A DNA stretch of 8,900 nt from Chloroflexota bacterium (GCA_005880755.1 VBGV01000097.1:1-8900), one strand, 5' to 3'. Shown: positions 1 through 6,707, numbered from the stretch's first letter. Notes: a model not told the origin generated them from the sequence alone. Program-made: numbers and translations.

Positions 1-73
1 GGGCCTGCATTCTAGCCGTTAAGCCGGTATCCCTTTGTAAGTGACCTGTTAACGGTCCTGAAGGAACGACTGC

Positions 74-1720
74 CTACCGCTGGGTCGCCAGCTCGACCGC
101 CTTGACCGCGAGCAGAACGATCGACAGCACGAGGTAGCCGGCCAGGGCGTACATGGCGGTCCTGCGCAAACCCGACCACGTCGGCCGCTCGAGCAGCACG
201 AGGGCGGGCATGCGCCAGTTCGCGCGCTCCTCTCGTGAGATCTCGGGCTCTGCAGGCGCGCCGCGATTGCTGAACCAGCTCCACGCACCGCCCGCGACGA
301 GAATCAACCCCGCGACCGAGCCAAGCACGACGAGCAGCACCGTCACGTCGACCGAAGGAACCACCGTCGACACGACCAGGATCAGCGACAGCACGAGCAT
401 CGCGGCCACGATCACGCCCGCGACCGCGTTGAGCCACAGCTTGTTGACCCACGGCCCGAGCACCGCGCGGTCGTTGCACAGCAGCACCGCGAACACAGTC
501 GCGCTGGGCAGCATGATCCCGGCGAGCGCCTGGACGGCGGTGGTGATCAGCCCCAGCGGCGCTTGCGGGATGAGCACGATGGCTGCGGCCAGGGCGACCA
601 TGCCGGTGTATGAGGCATAGAAGAGCTTGGCCTCGCGCACACCGCGGTGAAGCGAATGCCTCACCCCGAACATGTCACCGAACGCGTACGAGGTGGCCAG
701 AGTCACCGCCGACGCGCCGACGATCGAGGCGTCGAACAGCAGCAGGGCGAAGATCGTGCCCGCAACAGGAGAGATGTGCGAGGCGAGACCTTGCGCGATG
801 CGAAGCCCGTCCTGGTAGTGGCCGAACTCCGATGTGCCTGTGAACGCGGAGGCGGTGGCCATCATGATCGCGGCCGCGCCGATCACGACGACGAAAGCCC
901 CTATCACCGTGTCGGCCTTCTCGTAGTCGAGCCAGCGGGGGGTGATGCGCTTGTCGATCACGTTCGACTGCTGGAAGAAGAGCTGCCACGGGGCGACAGT
1001 CGTGCCCACGACGGCGACGATCAGGAGCGCCGAGTTGGAGGTCAGCCCGCCCTGCACGCCTGGGACGAGAAACCCCTTGAGCGCGGCGCCGGGATCGGGA
1101 TGGCTGAGCAGCGCCAGCGGGAGGACGAGCAGGCTGGCGAAAAGGAACACGAACATCGCCCGCTCCCAGCGCCGAAAGTTGCCGCTGACAGTGATGGCGA
1201 TGAGGATCAAGGCCGCGAGAGGCACCACCAGTACTGGGCTCAATCCGAAGTATTCGCCGGCCAGGCTGATGCCCATGAACTCCGTGCTGATGGTCAGGAA
1301 GTTGAGGAGGAAGATCCCGACCGCCGAATACCAGCCCCAGAATCGCCCGAAGCGCTCGCTGATGAGCCTCGCGTAGCCGACCCCGGTGACCGCACCCAGG
1401 CGAACGACCATCTCCTGGTTGACGATCAGGACCGGGATCAGAAGGAGCAGCGTCCAGAGCAGCGAATAGCCGAAGTCCTGGCCTGCCTGGGCGTAGGTCG
1501 AGACACCCCCGGCATCGTTGTCGCCGACCATCACGATGAGGCCCGGGCCGATGATCGCGGCGAGGGTGAGGAGCCGTCGGCGCCAGGTGCGGCGCGGGGT
1601 GACGTCGCTGACGCGGATGGTGCCGAACGCCCCGTGGATGTCGGCCGGATGCAGATCGTCGACCACGGCCGACGTTGGCTTCAAGCGCGAGTCCTTGCGG
1701 TTTGGCTCGCGCTCCGACAT
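74..1720 (-). CDS. Nramp-superfamily (SLC11-like) divalent metal transporter with altered metal-site motifs
   Basis: Predicted 548-residue inner-membrane cation transporter of the Nramp superfamily. After a polar N-terminus of about 48 residues there are 11-12 hydrophobic helices. TM1 keeps the family framework (GPG at 58-60, GYSLLW at 84-89), but where classical Nramps have DPGN this protein has D69-A-G-G72. In TM6 the usual MPH becomes A243-P-W245 within TTVAPWQLFFQQS. Methionine loss in TM6 is known in the Mg2+-transporting NRMT branch, so Mg2+ or another hard cation is a plausible substrate; this is inference. The start at 1720 was chosen because GAGGG lies 5-9 bases upstream, overlapping the stop of the preceding gene, and a start at 1810 would run deep into that gene. 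It is the last gene of a three-gene operon behind an MgtE-like regulatory protein. Family is confident, substrate is not. Confidence 0.9.
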   Translation of the reverse strand: MSEREPNRKDSRLKPTSAVVDDLHPADIHGAFGTIRVSDVTPRRTWRRRLLTLAAIIGPGLIVMVGDNDAGGVSTYAQAGQDFGYSLLWTLLLLIPVLIVNQEMVVRLGAVTGVGYARLISERFGRFWGWYSAVGIFLLNFLTISTEFMGISLAGEYFGLSPVLVVPLAALILIAITVSGNFRRWERAMFVFLFASLLVLPLALLSHPDPGAALKGFLVPGVQGGLTSNSALLIVAVVGTTVAPWQLFFQQSNVIDKRITPRWLDYEKADTVIGAFVVVIGAAAIMMATASAFTGTSEFGHYQDGLRIAQGLASHISPVAGTIFALLLFDASIVGASAVTLATSYAFGDMFGVRHSLHRGVREAKLFYASYTGMVALAAAIVLIPQAPLGLITTAVQALAGIMLPSATVFAVLLCNDRAVLGPWVNKLWLNAVAGVIVAAMLVLSLILVVSTVVPSVDVTVLLVVLGSVAGLILVAGGAWSWFSNRGAPAEPEISREERANWRMPALVLLERPTWSGLRRTAMYALAGYLVLSIVLLAVKAVELATQR

Positions 1721-1727
1721 CAGACCC

Positions 1728-3032
1728 TCATACTCCGGTGCTCGCTTCGGCCCGGTTGCGCCAATCCTCTGGAACCAGTGCCTCGATGACGTCGTCCGCG
1801 GAGATCGCACCGATCAGGTTGCCGGCCGCATCGACGACGGCGAGGGAGGTGAGGTTGTAGTCGGCCATCATCAAGGCGACGTCGGCGAAGTCGGCGTTGC
1901 CGTGCAGTGAGACCATCGTCAGCTCGAGCTCATGGACCTTGCGTGCGCGATCTGCCCGAAGCAGCTCGACGACGCCGATGCTCCCGACGTACTGGCCGTC
2001 TTGCTCGGTGATGAAAACGGTGGTGAGCAGCTGGTGCGGCGCCTTGTCATCGGTGCGCACCGCCTCGAGGGCCACGTCCACGGTCGAATCGCGCACGACC
2101 GAGACGTAGTCCGGGCTCATCATCCCGCCCGCGGTGGTCGGGTGGTACTGCAGGAGCTTGCGCAGCTTGTACTGCTGGCTCGAGGCCATCATGTCGAAGA
2201 CCGGCTTGCGCCTCTCCTGGTCAAGCTCACCCAGCAGGTCGGCCGCGTCATCCGGCGCCATCCGCTCCAGCAGGTGCGCCGCCTCCTGATTGGACTTCGA
2301 CTTGAGGAACTCGACCTGGTGTTCCGCGTCGAGCTCCTCGAACACGTCCGCCGTGAAGGCCGGGTCGCTCTCGACCGCCTCGATGATCTCCTGGCCTTCC
2401 TCATGTGACGCGTCTTCGACGATGTCCGCGATCTGCGCGGGGTGCAGCCGTCGCAGGCGCTGGAGCGGCATGAGCAGCTTGGCCGTGGGCACGTGGCCGA
2501 CGAAAGGTTGGACGTCCTTCCAGTCCAGGATCGCGTGCCGGCGCAGGTCCGGCCGGCCGCGCCGCGGCAGCAGCCGTCGGAGCATCGCTTGCGGGCTGCG
2601 GTCGATACCGGCCAGGTACCAACCGTCGTCGCCGGGCGCCAGCACGAGGTCGTGCGCCTGCACGATCCGCCCTTTGTGCACGTCGACGAGGTGACGTCCA
2701 AGCACATCTGCGGCCAGCAGCACCTCACCGGGACGGCGCTGGAATGCTTCGGTGCGGATGGTGTGCGTGTTCAGGCGCACGCCGCCGGGCTCGAGGCTGT
2801 CGATCAGGCTTTTGCCGATGAACACGTCCTGCGCGCCGACCCGAACCTTCAATCCGGTGATGGGCGGATACGTCCCCTCCGAGAGCTTGACGATGAAATC
2901 CTCGACTCGACCGACTTCCGTCCCGGCCGGATTCAGCACCGGGCTGCGCAACAGCTGCGTGACCATGAGCCGCCGGTTGTCTCGGTGGCGCGCCGGCTCT
3001 TCCACGCTGCCGTCCCGACCTCGATCACTCAT
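1728..3032 (-). CDS. Soluble PRC-barrel / MgtE N-domain / CBS-pair protein (MgtE-like sensor without channel)
   Basis: A 434-residue protein with the cytosolic half of an MgtE magnesium channel and no membrane part. Residues about 23-160 look like two PRC-barrel-like segments (LLRSPVLNPAGTEVGRVEDF at 27-46; LLAADVLGRHLVDVHKGRIV at 105-124). Residues about 185-295 are an MgtE_N-type superhelix rich in acidic helices, such as MAPDDAADLLGELD. LLQYHPTTAGGMMSP (293-307) is the MgtE hallmark leading into CBS1, and CBS2 covers about 369-425, ending in LIGAISADDVIEAL. In MgtE these domains bind Mg2+ and gate the channel. The C-terminus stops where MgtE's five helices would begin, and no hydrophobic helix is present. 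The start at 3032 (MSDRGRDG) was chosen because GAGAGGG lies upstream and it overlaps the preceding gene's stop by 8 bases. It probably regulates the adjacent Nramp-like transporter (inference). Confidence 0.88.
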   Translation of the reverse strand: MSDRGRDGSVEEPARHRDNRRLMVTQLLRSPVLNPAGTEVGRVEDFIVKLSEGTYPPITGLKVRVGAQDVFIGKSLIDSLEPGGVRLNTHTIRTEAFQRRPGEVLLAADVLGRHLVDVHKGRIVQAHDLVLAPGDDGWYLAGIDRSPQAMLRRLLPRRGRPDLRRHAILDWKDVQPFVGHVPTAKLLMPLQRLRRLHPAQIADIVEDASHEEGQEIIEAVESDPAFTADVFEELDAEHQVEFLKSKSNQEAAHLLERMAPDDAADLLGELDQERRKPVFDMMASSQQYKLRKLLQYHPTTAGGMMSPDYVSVVRDSTVDVALEAVRTDDKAPHQLLTTVFITEQDGQYVGSIGVVELLRADRARKVHELELTMVSLHGNADFADVALMMADYNLTSLAVVDAAGNLIGAISADDVIEALVPEDWRNRAEASTGV

Positions 3033-3678
3033 TTCCTGATTCCCTCTCCCCCTTTTCGGCCCAATTATCCCGCCAGTGTTCGAGCGCCTCACGGGCTTCC
3101 GGCACGAGCCACACGAGCAGTGCCAAAGCGGCGACGTACTGAACCCACCACCAACCCGTGAGCATGCTCACTGCCAGCCCCGCGAGCGTGACCGCGCCCA
3201 GGTATGCGCAGCTGATCGTCTCCGCGATGTCGGCCCGCAGCGATGGGCTGTCGACAACCCGGTTGACACGGTGCTTGGCGCGCGCGAGCAGCGGCATTGC
3301 AATCACCGCCACGAGGGTGACCGCAACGCCGACCACCGAGCCCTCCGGAATCACGCGGAAGACCAGGCCCGCGAGCGATGACAGCAGGACATAGGCACAC
3401 AGCAAGACGAGCAGCACAGCTGAAATCCGGGTGGTCAGGTTCTCGAGCCGTTCGACGTCGACGGTGGCGGCGTGGTTCGACTCGCCTGCCAGCCGCCGGT
3501 AGAGGACGATCCCGCTCAGCAGCTCGACCACGGAGTCGACGCCAAACGCGGTCAGCAATACGCTCCGGGCTGCGATTCCCGCGCCCAGGGCGACGATCGC
3601 TTCGACGAGCATCCAGGCGATGGTCACGACCTCGAGGCGTACGCCACGTCTCAGCGCCGCGGAACGCGCGAGGTCCAT
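3025..3678 (-). CDS. Minimal CDF/TMEM163-like cation transporter
   Basis: A 217-residue membrane protein with about six hydrophobic helices (roughly 16-36, 40-60, 86-106, 113-133, 150-172, 175-193). The helix 2 motif AFGVDSVVELLSG (44-56) and the helix 5 motif LRADIAETISCAYL (147-160) resemble the paired metal-site helices of cation diffusion facilitators, but with Asp/Glu pairs (D48/E52, D150/E153) instead of the canonical Asp and His/Asp residues. The cytosolic C-terminal domain of classical CDFs is missing; only a short charged tail follows. This matches the small 'cation transporter' group related to TMEM163. It probably exports divalent metal by proton exchange (family inference, substrate unknown). 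The start at 3678 (MDLARSAAL) is preferred over in-frame ATGs at 3741, 3729 and 3708 because it leaves a divergent promoter region; no clear Shine-Dalgarno is seen. First gene of the operon. Confidence 0.8.
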   Translation of the reverse strand: MDLARSAALRRGVRLEVVTIAWMLVEAIVALGAGIAARSVLLTAFGVDSVVELLSGIVLYRRLAGESNHAATVDVERLENLTTRISAVLLVLLCAYVLLSSLAGLVFRVIPEGSVVGVAVTLVAVIAMPLLARAKHRVNRVVDSPSLRADIAETISCAYLGAVTLAGLAVSMLTGWWWVQYVAALALLVWLVPEAREALEHWRDNWAEKGERESGNE

Positions 3679-3687
3679 GGTTGAATT

Positions 3688-3714
3688 CTGGTGTAACCAA
3701 GGTCGCATCACCAG
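3688..3714. promoter_or_regulatory. Candidate operator: CTGGTG-N15-CACCAG inverted repeat
   Basis: A perfect 6-base inverted repeat, CTGGTG (3688-3693) and CACCAG (3709-3714), lies in the 61-base divergent gap between the metal transporter operon and the HEAT-repeat gene. A small CCAAGG palindrome sits between the arms. The position suits a repressor or activator site controlling either or both promoters. No regulator gene lies next to it and the motif matches no operator I recognise, so the assignment rests on symmetry and position only. Confidence 0.35.
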
Positions 3715-3723
3715 CGGGGCCGC

Positions 3724-3729
3724 TAGCAT
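3724..3729 (+). promoter_or_regulatory. Possible -10 box (TAGCAT) of the HEAT-repeat gene
   Basis: TAGCAT fits the TANNNT -10 pattern and ends 10 bases before the ATG at 3740. Transcription would then start only a few bases before the start codon, which agrees with the lack of any Shine-Dalgarno sequence. No good -35 box is visible, so this is tentative. Confidence 0.3.
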
Positions 3730-3739
3730 CGCGTCCAGC

Positions 3740-4564
3740 ATGGATGAGCGCGTGGAGGTCTATCGGGCGGAGCTGCGGAGGCTCAAAGACTGGGAGCCGT
3801 ACCTGAAGAAGCATTCGGGTTTGCCTGGTGCGCGGGCCAATCTCGAGCTGGTGGCAGCAGTCGTCGAGGAGGGGGATGCGGACCGGCTGTGGCGTCTTTC
3901 CGCGTCCCGTGATGAGTTCCTGGCCCTGTGCGGGACGGCCGGTCTCGGCCGGATCGCGTTGCTGGAGCCCGAGACCGTGATGACCTGGCTTGGCGAGCTG
4001 GCATCCGATCCACGCTGGCGCGTCCGTGAGGGGGTCGCCATCGCGCTGCAGCGGCTCGGTCGCGAGAGCATGCCGAAGCTCCTCGCCGAGATGAAGATCT
4101 GGTCTCGCGGCGATTGGTACGCGAAGCGCGCCGCGGTCGCCGGGCTGTGTGAGCCGGCGCTGCTCAAAAGCAACCAGGACACGGTCGAAGTGCTTGCAAT
4201 GCTCGATCAGATCACGCAGGCGCTGTCGCTCGCGGCTCCGGCCGATCGACGCAATGACGGGTTTCGGGTACTGCGCCAGGCGCTCGGATACGGGTGGAGC
4301 GTCGCCGCGGCGGCGGCGCCGAAAAACGCCAAGCCGTACCTCGAGAAGTGGATCCGCGCGCAGGACAAGGACGTCGCCTGGGTGATGAAGACAAACCTGA
4401 GCAAGTCGCGCATGGCAGAGCTGCGCAAAAACCTCGTCGGCCCGGCGGCGAAACGCCGGCCGGCGGCAAAGGCGAAACCGGCGGCCAAGCCAAAGACAAA
4501 GCCGCGTGCCGCCGCACGGTCTAAAGCCGCTCCAGGACGACGACGGGGATCTGGCGCGAGGTAA
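3740..4564 (+). CDS. HEAT-repeat protein with basic Lys/Ala/Pro-rich tail
   Basis: A 274-residue, probably cytosolic protein. Residues about 30-230 form paired amphipathic helices typical of HEAT or AlkD-like ALK repeats: WRVREGVAIALQRLG (93-107), WYAKRAAVAGLCEP (126-139), and WIRAQDKDVAWVMKTNLSKS (204-223). Residues from about 235 form a low-complexity tail of Lys, Arg, Ala and Pro, like bacterial histone H1-type tails, which suggests contact with DNA or RNA. The repeat fold recalls DNA alkylation repair proteins, but I cannot identify a catalytic residue and would not call it a glycosylase. The start at 3740 (MDERVEVY) begins the plausible protein; an upstream ATG at 3620 would add residues that are antisense to the divergent transporter gene. 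No Shine-Dalgarno is seen. Its last 44 bases overlap the convergent nitroreductase-family gene, so the end of the basic tail is antisense to that gene's C-terminus. Confidence 0.78.
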   Translation: MDERVEVYRAELRRLKDWEPYLKKHSGLPGARANLELVAAVVEEGDADRLWRLSASRDEFLALCGTAGLGRIALLEPETVMTWLGELASDPRWRVREGVAIALQRLGRESMPKLLAEMKIWSRGDWYAKRAAVAGLCEPALLKSNQDTVEVLAMLDQITQALSLAAPADRRNDGFRVLRQALGYGWSVAAAAAPKNAKPYLEKWIRAQDKDVAWVMKTNLSKSRMAELRKNLVGPAAKRRPAAKAKPAAKPKTKPRAAARSKAAPGRRRGSGAR

Positions 4565-4952
4565 GCGCCTGCTGCCGCTCGAGGTAGTCGATGATGGCTC
4601 CGAGCCGCGGCCGCTCCTCCAGACCGGTGACCCTCGCCCTCACCTGAAACTTGTCCGGACCGACTTCAACCGTGGCGATGGGATTCGCGAGCAGGTTGAA
4701 GAACCATGAAGGTGATTTGTCCGCGCCGTTGTTGGAGGCGATGACCGCGAGGTCGTCTCCGTACGGCCGGTAGCCGATCACTGTGGTGCGCTGCGCGCCC
4801 GATCTCGACCCGCTCGTTGTCAACAGCAGGATCTGGCTGTTTGCCATTCGCCCACTCAACTTGCCGTGATTGGCCCGGAACTCCTCGATCAGCTTGTCGT
4901 TGAAGGCCTTCATGTCGGCCGGGATCTGCGGCCCGCCCGGGTTGCTGGACAT
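4521..4952 (-). CDS. F420-dependent nitroreductase (DDN) family oxidoreductase
   Basis: A 143-residue protein of the F420H2-dependent quinone/nitroreductase family (Pfam F420H2_quin_red), at the family's usual length. Visible family features are an N-terminal helix (FNDKLIEEFRANHGKLSG, 17-34), the strand and phosphate-binding turn LLLTTSGSRSGAQRTTVIGY (42-61), the central ASNNGADKSPSWFFNLLANP (72-91), the strand ATVEVG (93-98), and the C-terminal RQIPVVVLERL (133-143). Members form a split beta-barrel that binds deazaflavin F420 and reduce quinones, nitro compounds or unsaturated lipids; the substrate here cannot be told. This implies that the host makes F420. An internal ATG (M14) is possible, but a -10-like box exactly upstream of M1 supports a leaderless start at 4952. 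Its 3' end overlaps the convergent HEAT-repeat gene by 44 bases. Confidence 0.9.
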   Translation of the reverse strand: MSSNPGGPQIPADMKAFNDKLIEEFRANHGKLSGRMANSQILLLTTSGSRSGAQRTTVIGYRPYGDDLAVIASNNGADKSPSWFFNLLANPIATVEVGPDKFQVRARVTGLEERPRLGAIIDYLERQQALTSRQIPVVVLERL

Positions 4953-4958
4953 GCCTTA

Positions 4959-4964
4959 ACCGTA
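4959..4964 (-). promoter_or_regulatory. Candidate -10 box (TACGGT) for leaderless DDN transcript
   Basis: TACGGT lies with 6 bases between it and the A of the ATG at 4952, which places the expected transcription start on the start codon itself. This is the standard layout of leaderless genes in high-GC bacteria. The same hexamer serves as -10 box in the strong sedolisin promoter of this window. There is no good -35 and only a weak AAGG before the ATG. Confidence 0.45.
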
Positions 4965-4993
4965 TTGCCAGTTCACAAGTCACGTCGGAGCGC

Positions 4994-5245
4994 CTACATG
5001 ACCAGGCCTCGCACCTCGGCGAGGTAGCTCTTCAGCTCGGGATCCGCGAGCAGGACGAGCACCTGCTCGATGGAGCGTCGCCGGTCGTTCTTGATGGTCC
5101 TGAGGCCGACAGGCGCTTTGTTCCGCGGTTGATCGGTGGCCAGCCAATCCTCAACGTGAGCCGCGATGGCAGCAAGCCGGAACAAGATGGCGTCCGACGG
5201 CTTGGGTATGTCAGCCTGTGTCATGCCGTTCTGCGGCGTCGCCAT
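4994..5245 (-). CDS. Small uncharacterised 83-residue protein
   Basis: Not recognised. The 83-residue product has an ordinary soluble-protein composition: a short polar start (MATPQNGMTQADIPKPSD), an amphipathic helix with an acidic patch (AILFRLAAIAAHVEDWLATD, 19-38), a basic middle (LRTIKNDRRRSIEQ), and a hydrophobic-acidic C-terminal helix (VLVLLADPELKSYLAEVRGL). There is no signal peptide, no membrane helix and no cysteine. It lies in line between the sedolisin (34 bases upstream) and the DDN gene (41 bases downstream), so it could be co-transcribed with either. No Shine-Dalgarno is visible before M1 or before the alternative start M8 (5224). The tidy fit between neighbours argues for a real gene, but it could be a chance open frame. 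Confidence 0.5.
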   Translation of the reverse strand: MATPQNGMTQADIPKPSDAILFRLAAIAAHVEDWLATDQPRNKAPVGLRTIKNDRRRSIEQVLVLLADPELKSYLAEVRGLVM

Positions 5246-5257
5246 GTTGCGGATTAA

Positions 5258-5272
5258 CCCCGCCTGACGGGG
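5258..5272 (-). terminator. Weak terminator-like hairpin after the sedolisin gene
   Basis: On the minus strand CCCCG-TCAGG-CGGGG forms a perfect 5-bp GC stem beginning 8 bases after the sedolisin stop codon, followed by TTAATCC rather than a true U-tract. It could attenuate read-through into the small downstream gene, or occlude the GGGG preceding that gene's start. Strength is doubtful. Confidence 0.3.
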
Positions 5273-5279
5273 CCACCTG

Positions 5280-6671
5280 TCAGGGCGAGGTCGCAGAAAG
5301 TGCCACGACGAGTTGGTGCACGTCTGGTGTTCCTAGGCCGGTTGCGGGGTCCCATCCGACCGCGGCGCTGTAGCCGGTGATGCCCGAGGCAGAGTTGTCG
5401 CCGACTGTGATGTCGTGGAAGGCAGCGCCGTACGAGCCGTTGGTGTAGATCTGATACAGCCTGGGATTCAGAAAGCCAAGCGGACCATCGGCCTGGTTGG
5501 CGATGGCGTCGATCGCCGCCCACTGCGGCGCAGCGGCACTCGTCCCGGCGACCTCAACCCAATCGGGGTTGAAGCGGGGATCGAAGCTCTCATAGATTAT
5601 GAACAAGCCGACAACGGCCGAGTTGTACGCGACGTCCGGCAGGCCGCGCGCCGACGAGGCATCAGGAATTGCCGCCGAAACCTGGTAGCCGGGCTCGCCG
5701 AAGACGGTGCTGTATCCCCCGCCTGTACCGAGGAATCCAAACTCACTCCAAACCGTCTCGGGGTTGTACGTGGTCAGCGCGGGCTGGGGGATCGGTATTT
5801 CAGTCCCACCGACCGATATCACGTCAGGACTGGACGTGGGAAAAGGCACCGTCGGAAATGGAAAAAGCCTTCCCTGCTTGTCGGGGTTGGCCACTCCGAA
5901 ATCGCCCGAGGCGACGAAGACCGACACGCCCTGCTGCGCCGCAGCGTGATAGAGCTCGTTGAGATTTCTGATCGTCGTGGGAGTGTGAAATGCCTGCTCG
6001 GCGGTGCCAAAGCTGTTGGACCAGATGTTTCCGATGTGGTGGGCGAGTGCCCATGCCTCGGCGTTCTCTATGTTCTGAAGACCCTGGACGCCCTGGGTCT
6101 CCGCTACCGGAACCACGACCAGCGCGATGTTGGCGCCAGGGGCCATGGCGTGTGCCCACTCGACGTCAAGCGTCGTCTCGTATGCCCAACCGAGCTCGTT
6201 GCTGATGTTCTTGTTGTGAATGCCAACCGGGCTGGGCAGGTTGTCGTAGTTGAGCACGACGTTCCCCTCGGGCTGGTAGATCATGAACGAAGGCGGGGCT
6301 GGCAGGCCGTAAGCAGAGTCAAATGTTGCGAGGTCTTGCCGGATCGTCGGGCTGCCGAACGAGTCAAAGATGACGATGGTCTGCCCGGCGCCGTCATGAT
6401 GGGCCGCGTACTCCGGCATGAAGTCGTACTGGTTCGCCATGTCTGAGGGGGAATAGCAAGCGAACGTGATGGCGGCGATGCAGTCGCTGCTGCTCGGGGG
6501 CTGTCCCTTGGCGTGGCCGGCGATCGACGCCACGATGATGTTCGGTGCGATGTCGAGGGTCGCCGGCGCCGGCATGGCGGTCGAGGCATAGGCCGCGACG
6601 GGCAGAATCAGCAAACTGAGGGCCGAGAGTCCAACCGATTTCAGAGCCCTCGCCGAGATGGATGTGTTCAT
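5280..6671 (-). CDS. Secreted S53 (sedolisin) family serine-carboxyl peptidase
   Basis: A 463-residue exported endopeptidase of MEROPS family S53, whose members typically act at acidic pH. An N-terminal signal peptide (about 1-29: Arg/Lys, hydrophobic core LSALSLLILPVAA, cleavage near AYA) directs it out of the cell. The full catalytic set is visible: E165 and D169 in WAYETTLDVEW, the oxyanion D257 in VASGDFG, and S378 in AGTSAAAPQW. The Ca2+ site is at HDITVGDN (419-426) and GWDPATGLGTP (439-449). Two cysteines (C64, C72) precede the domain and may pair. Only about 45 residues separate signal peptide and catalytic domain, so the roughly 180-residue activation prodomain of classical sedolisins is absent, as in other short bacterial members. 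The start at 6671 was chosen for the strong GGGAGGGG site 4 bases upstream; the in-frame ATG at 6722 would lie upstream of the predicted transcription start. Confidence 0.93.
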   Translation of the reverse strand: MNTSISARALKSVGLSALSLLILPVAAYASTAMPAPATLDIAPNIIVASIAGHAKGQPPSSSDCIAAITFACYSPSDMANQYDFMPEYAAHHDGAGQTIVIFDSFGSPTIRQDLATFDSAYGLPAPPSFMIYQPEGNVVLNYDNLPSPVGIHNKNISNELGWAYETTLDVEWAHAMAPGANIALVVVPVAETQGVQGLQNIENAEAWALAHHIGNIWSNSFGTAEQAFHTPTTIRNLNELYHAAAQQGVSVFVASGDFGVANPDKQGRLFPFPTVPFPTSSPDVISVGGTEIPIPQPALTTYNPETVWSEFGFLGTGGGYSTVFGEPGYQVSAAIPDASSARGLPDVAYNSAVVGLFIIYESFDPRFNPDWVEVAGTSAAAPQWAAIDAIANQADGPLGFLNPRLYQIYTNGSYGAAFHDITVGDNSASGITGYSAAVGWDPATGLGTPDVHQLVVALSATSP

Positions 6672-6707
6672 TGACCCCTCCCTACGGAACAGCGAACTAC
6701 GTGCACG

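Noticed and set aside
1..73. Small hairpin GACC-TGTTAAC-GGTC (43-57) and a possible minus-strand start at 10 near the left edge
   Set aside because: The stem is only 4 bp without a T-run, and the putative start leaves three codons in the window; neither can be supported.
647..1789. Long plus-strand open frame (380 codons) opposite the Nramp-like gene
   Set aside because: Its product is rich in Arg, Asp, Glu, Gly and His with no fold-like pattern, as expected from the antisense of a GC-rich membrane protein gene. The minus-strand frame has clear Nramp features.
5415..6446. Plus-strand open frame of 343 codons opposite the sedolisin gene
   Set aside because: Low-complexity Arg/Val/Gly-rich product with no recognisable domain; the sedolisin frame has its signal peptide, all catalytic motifs, promoter and Shine-Dalgarno.
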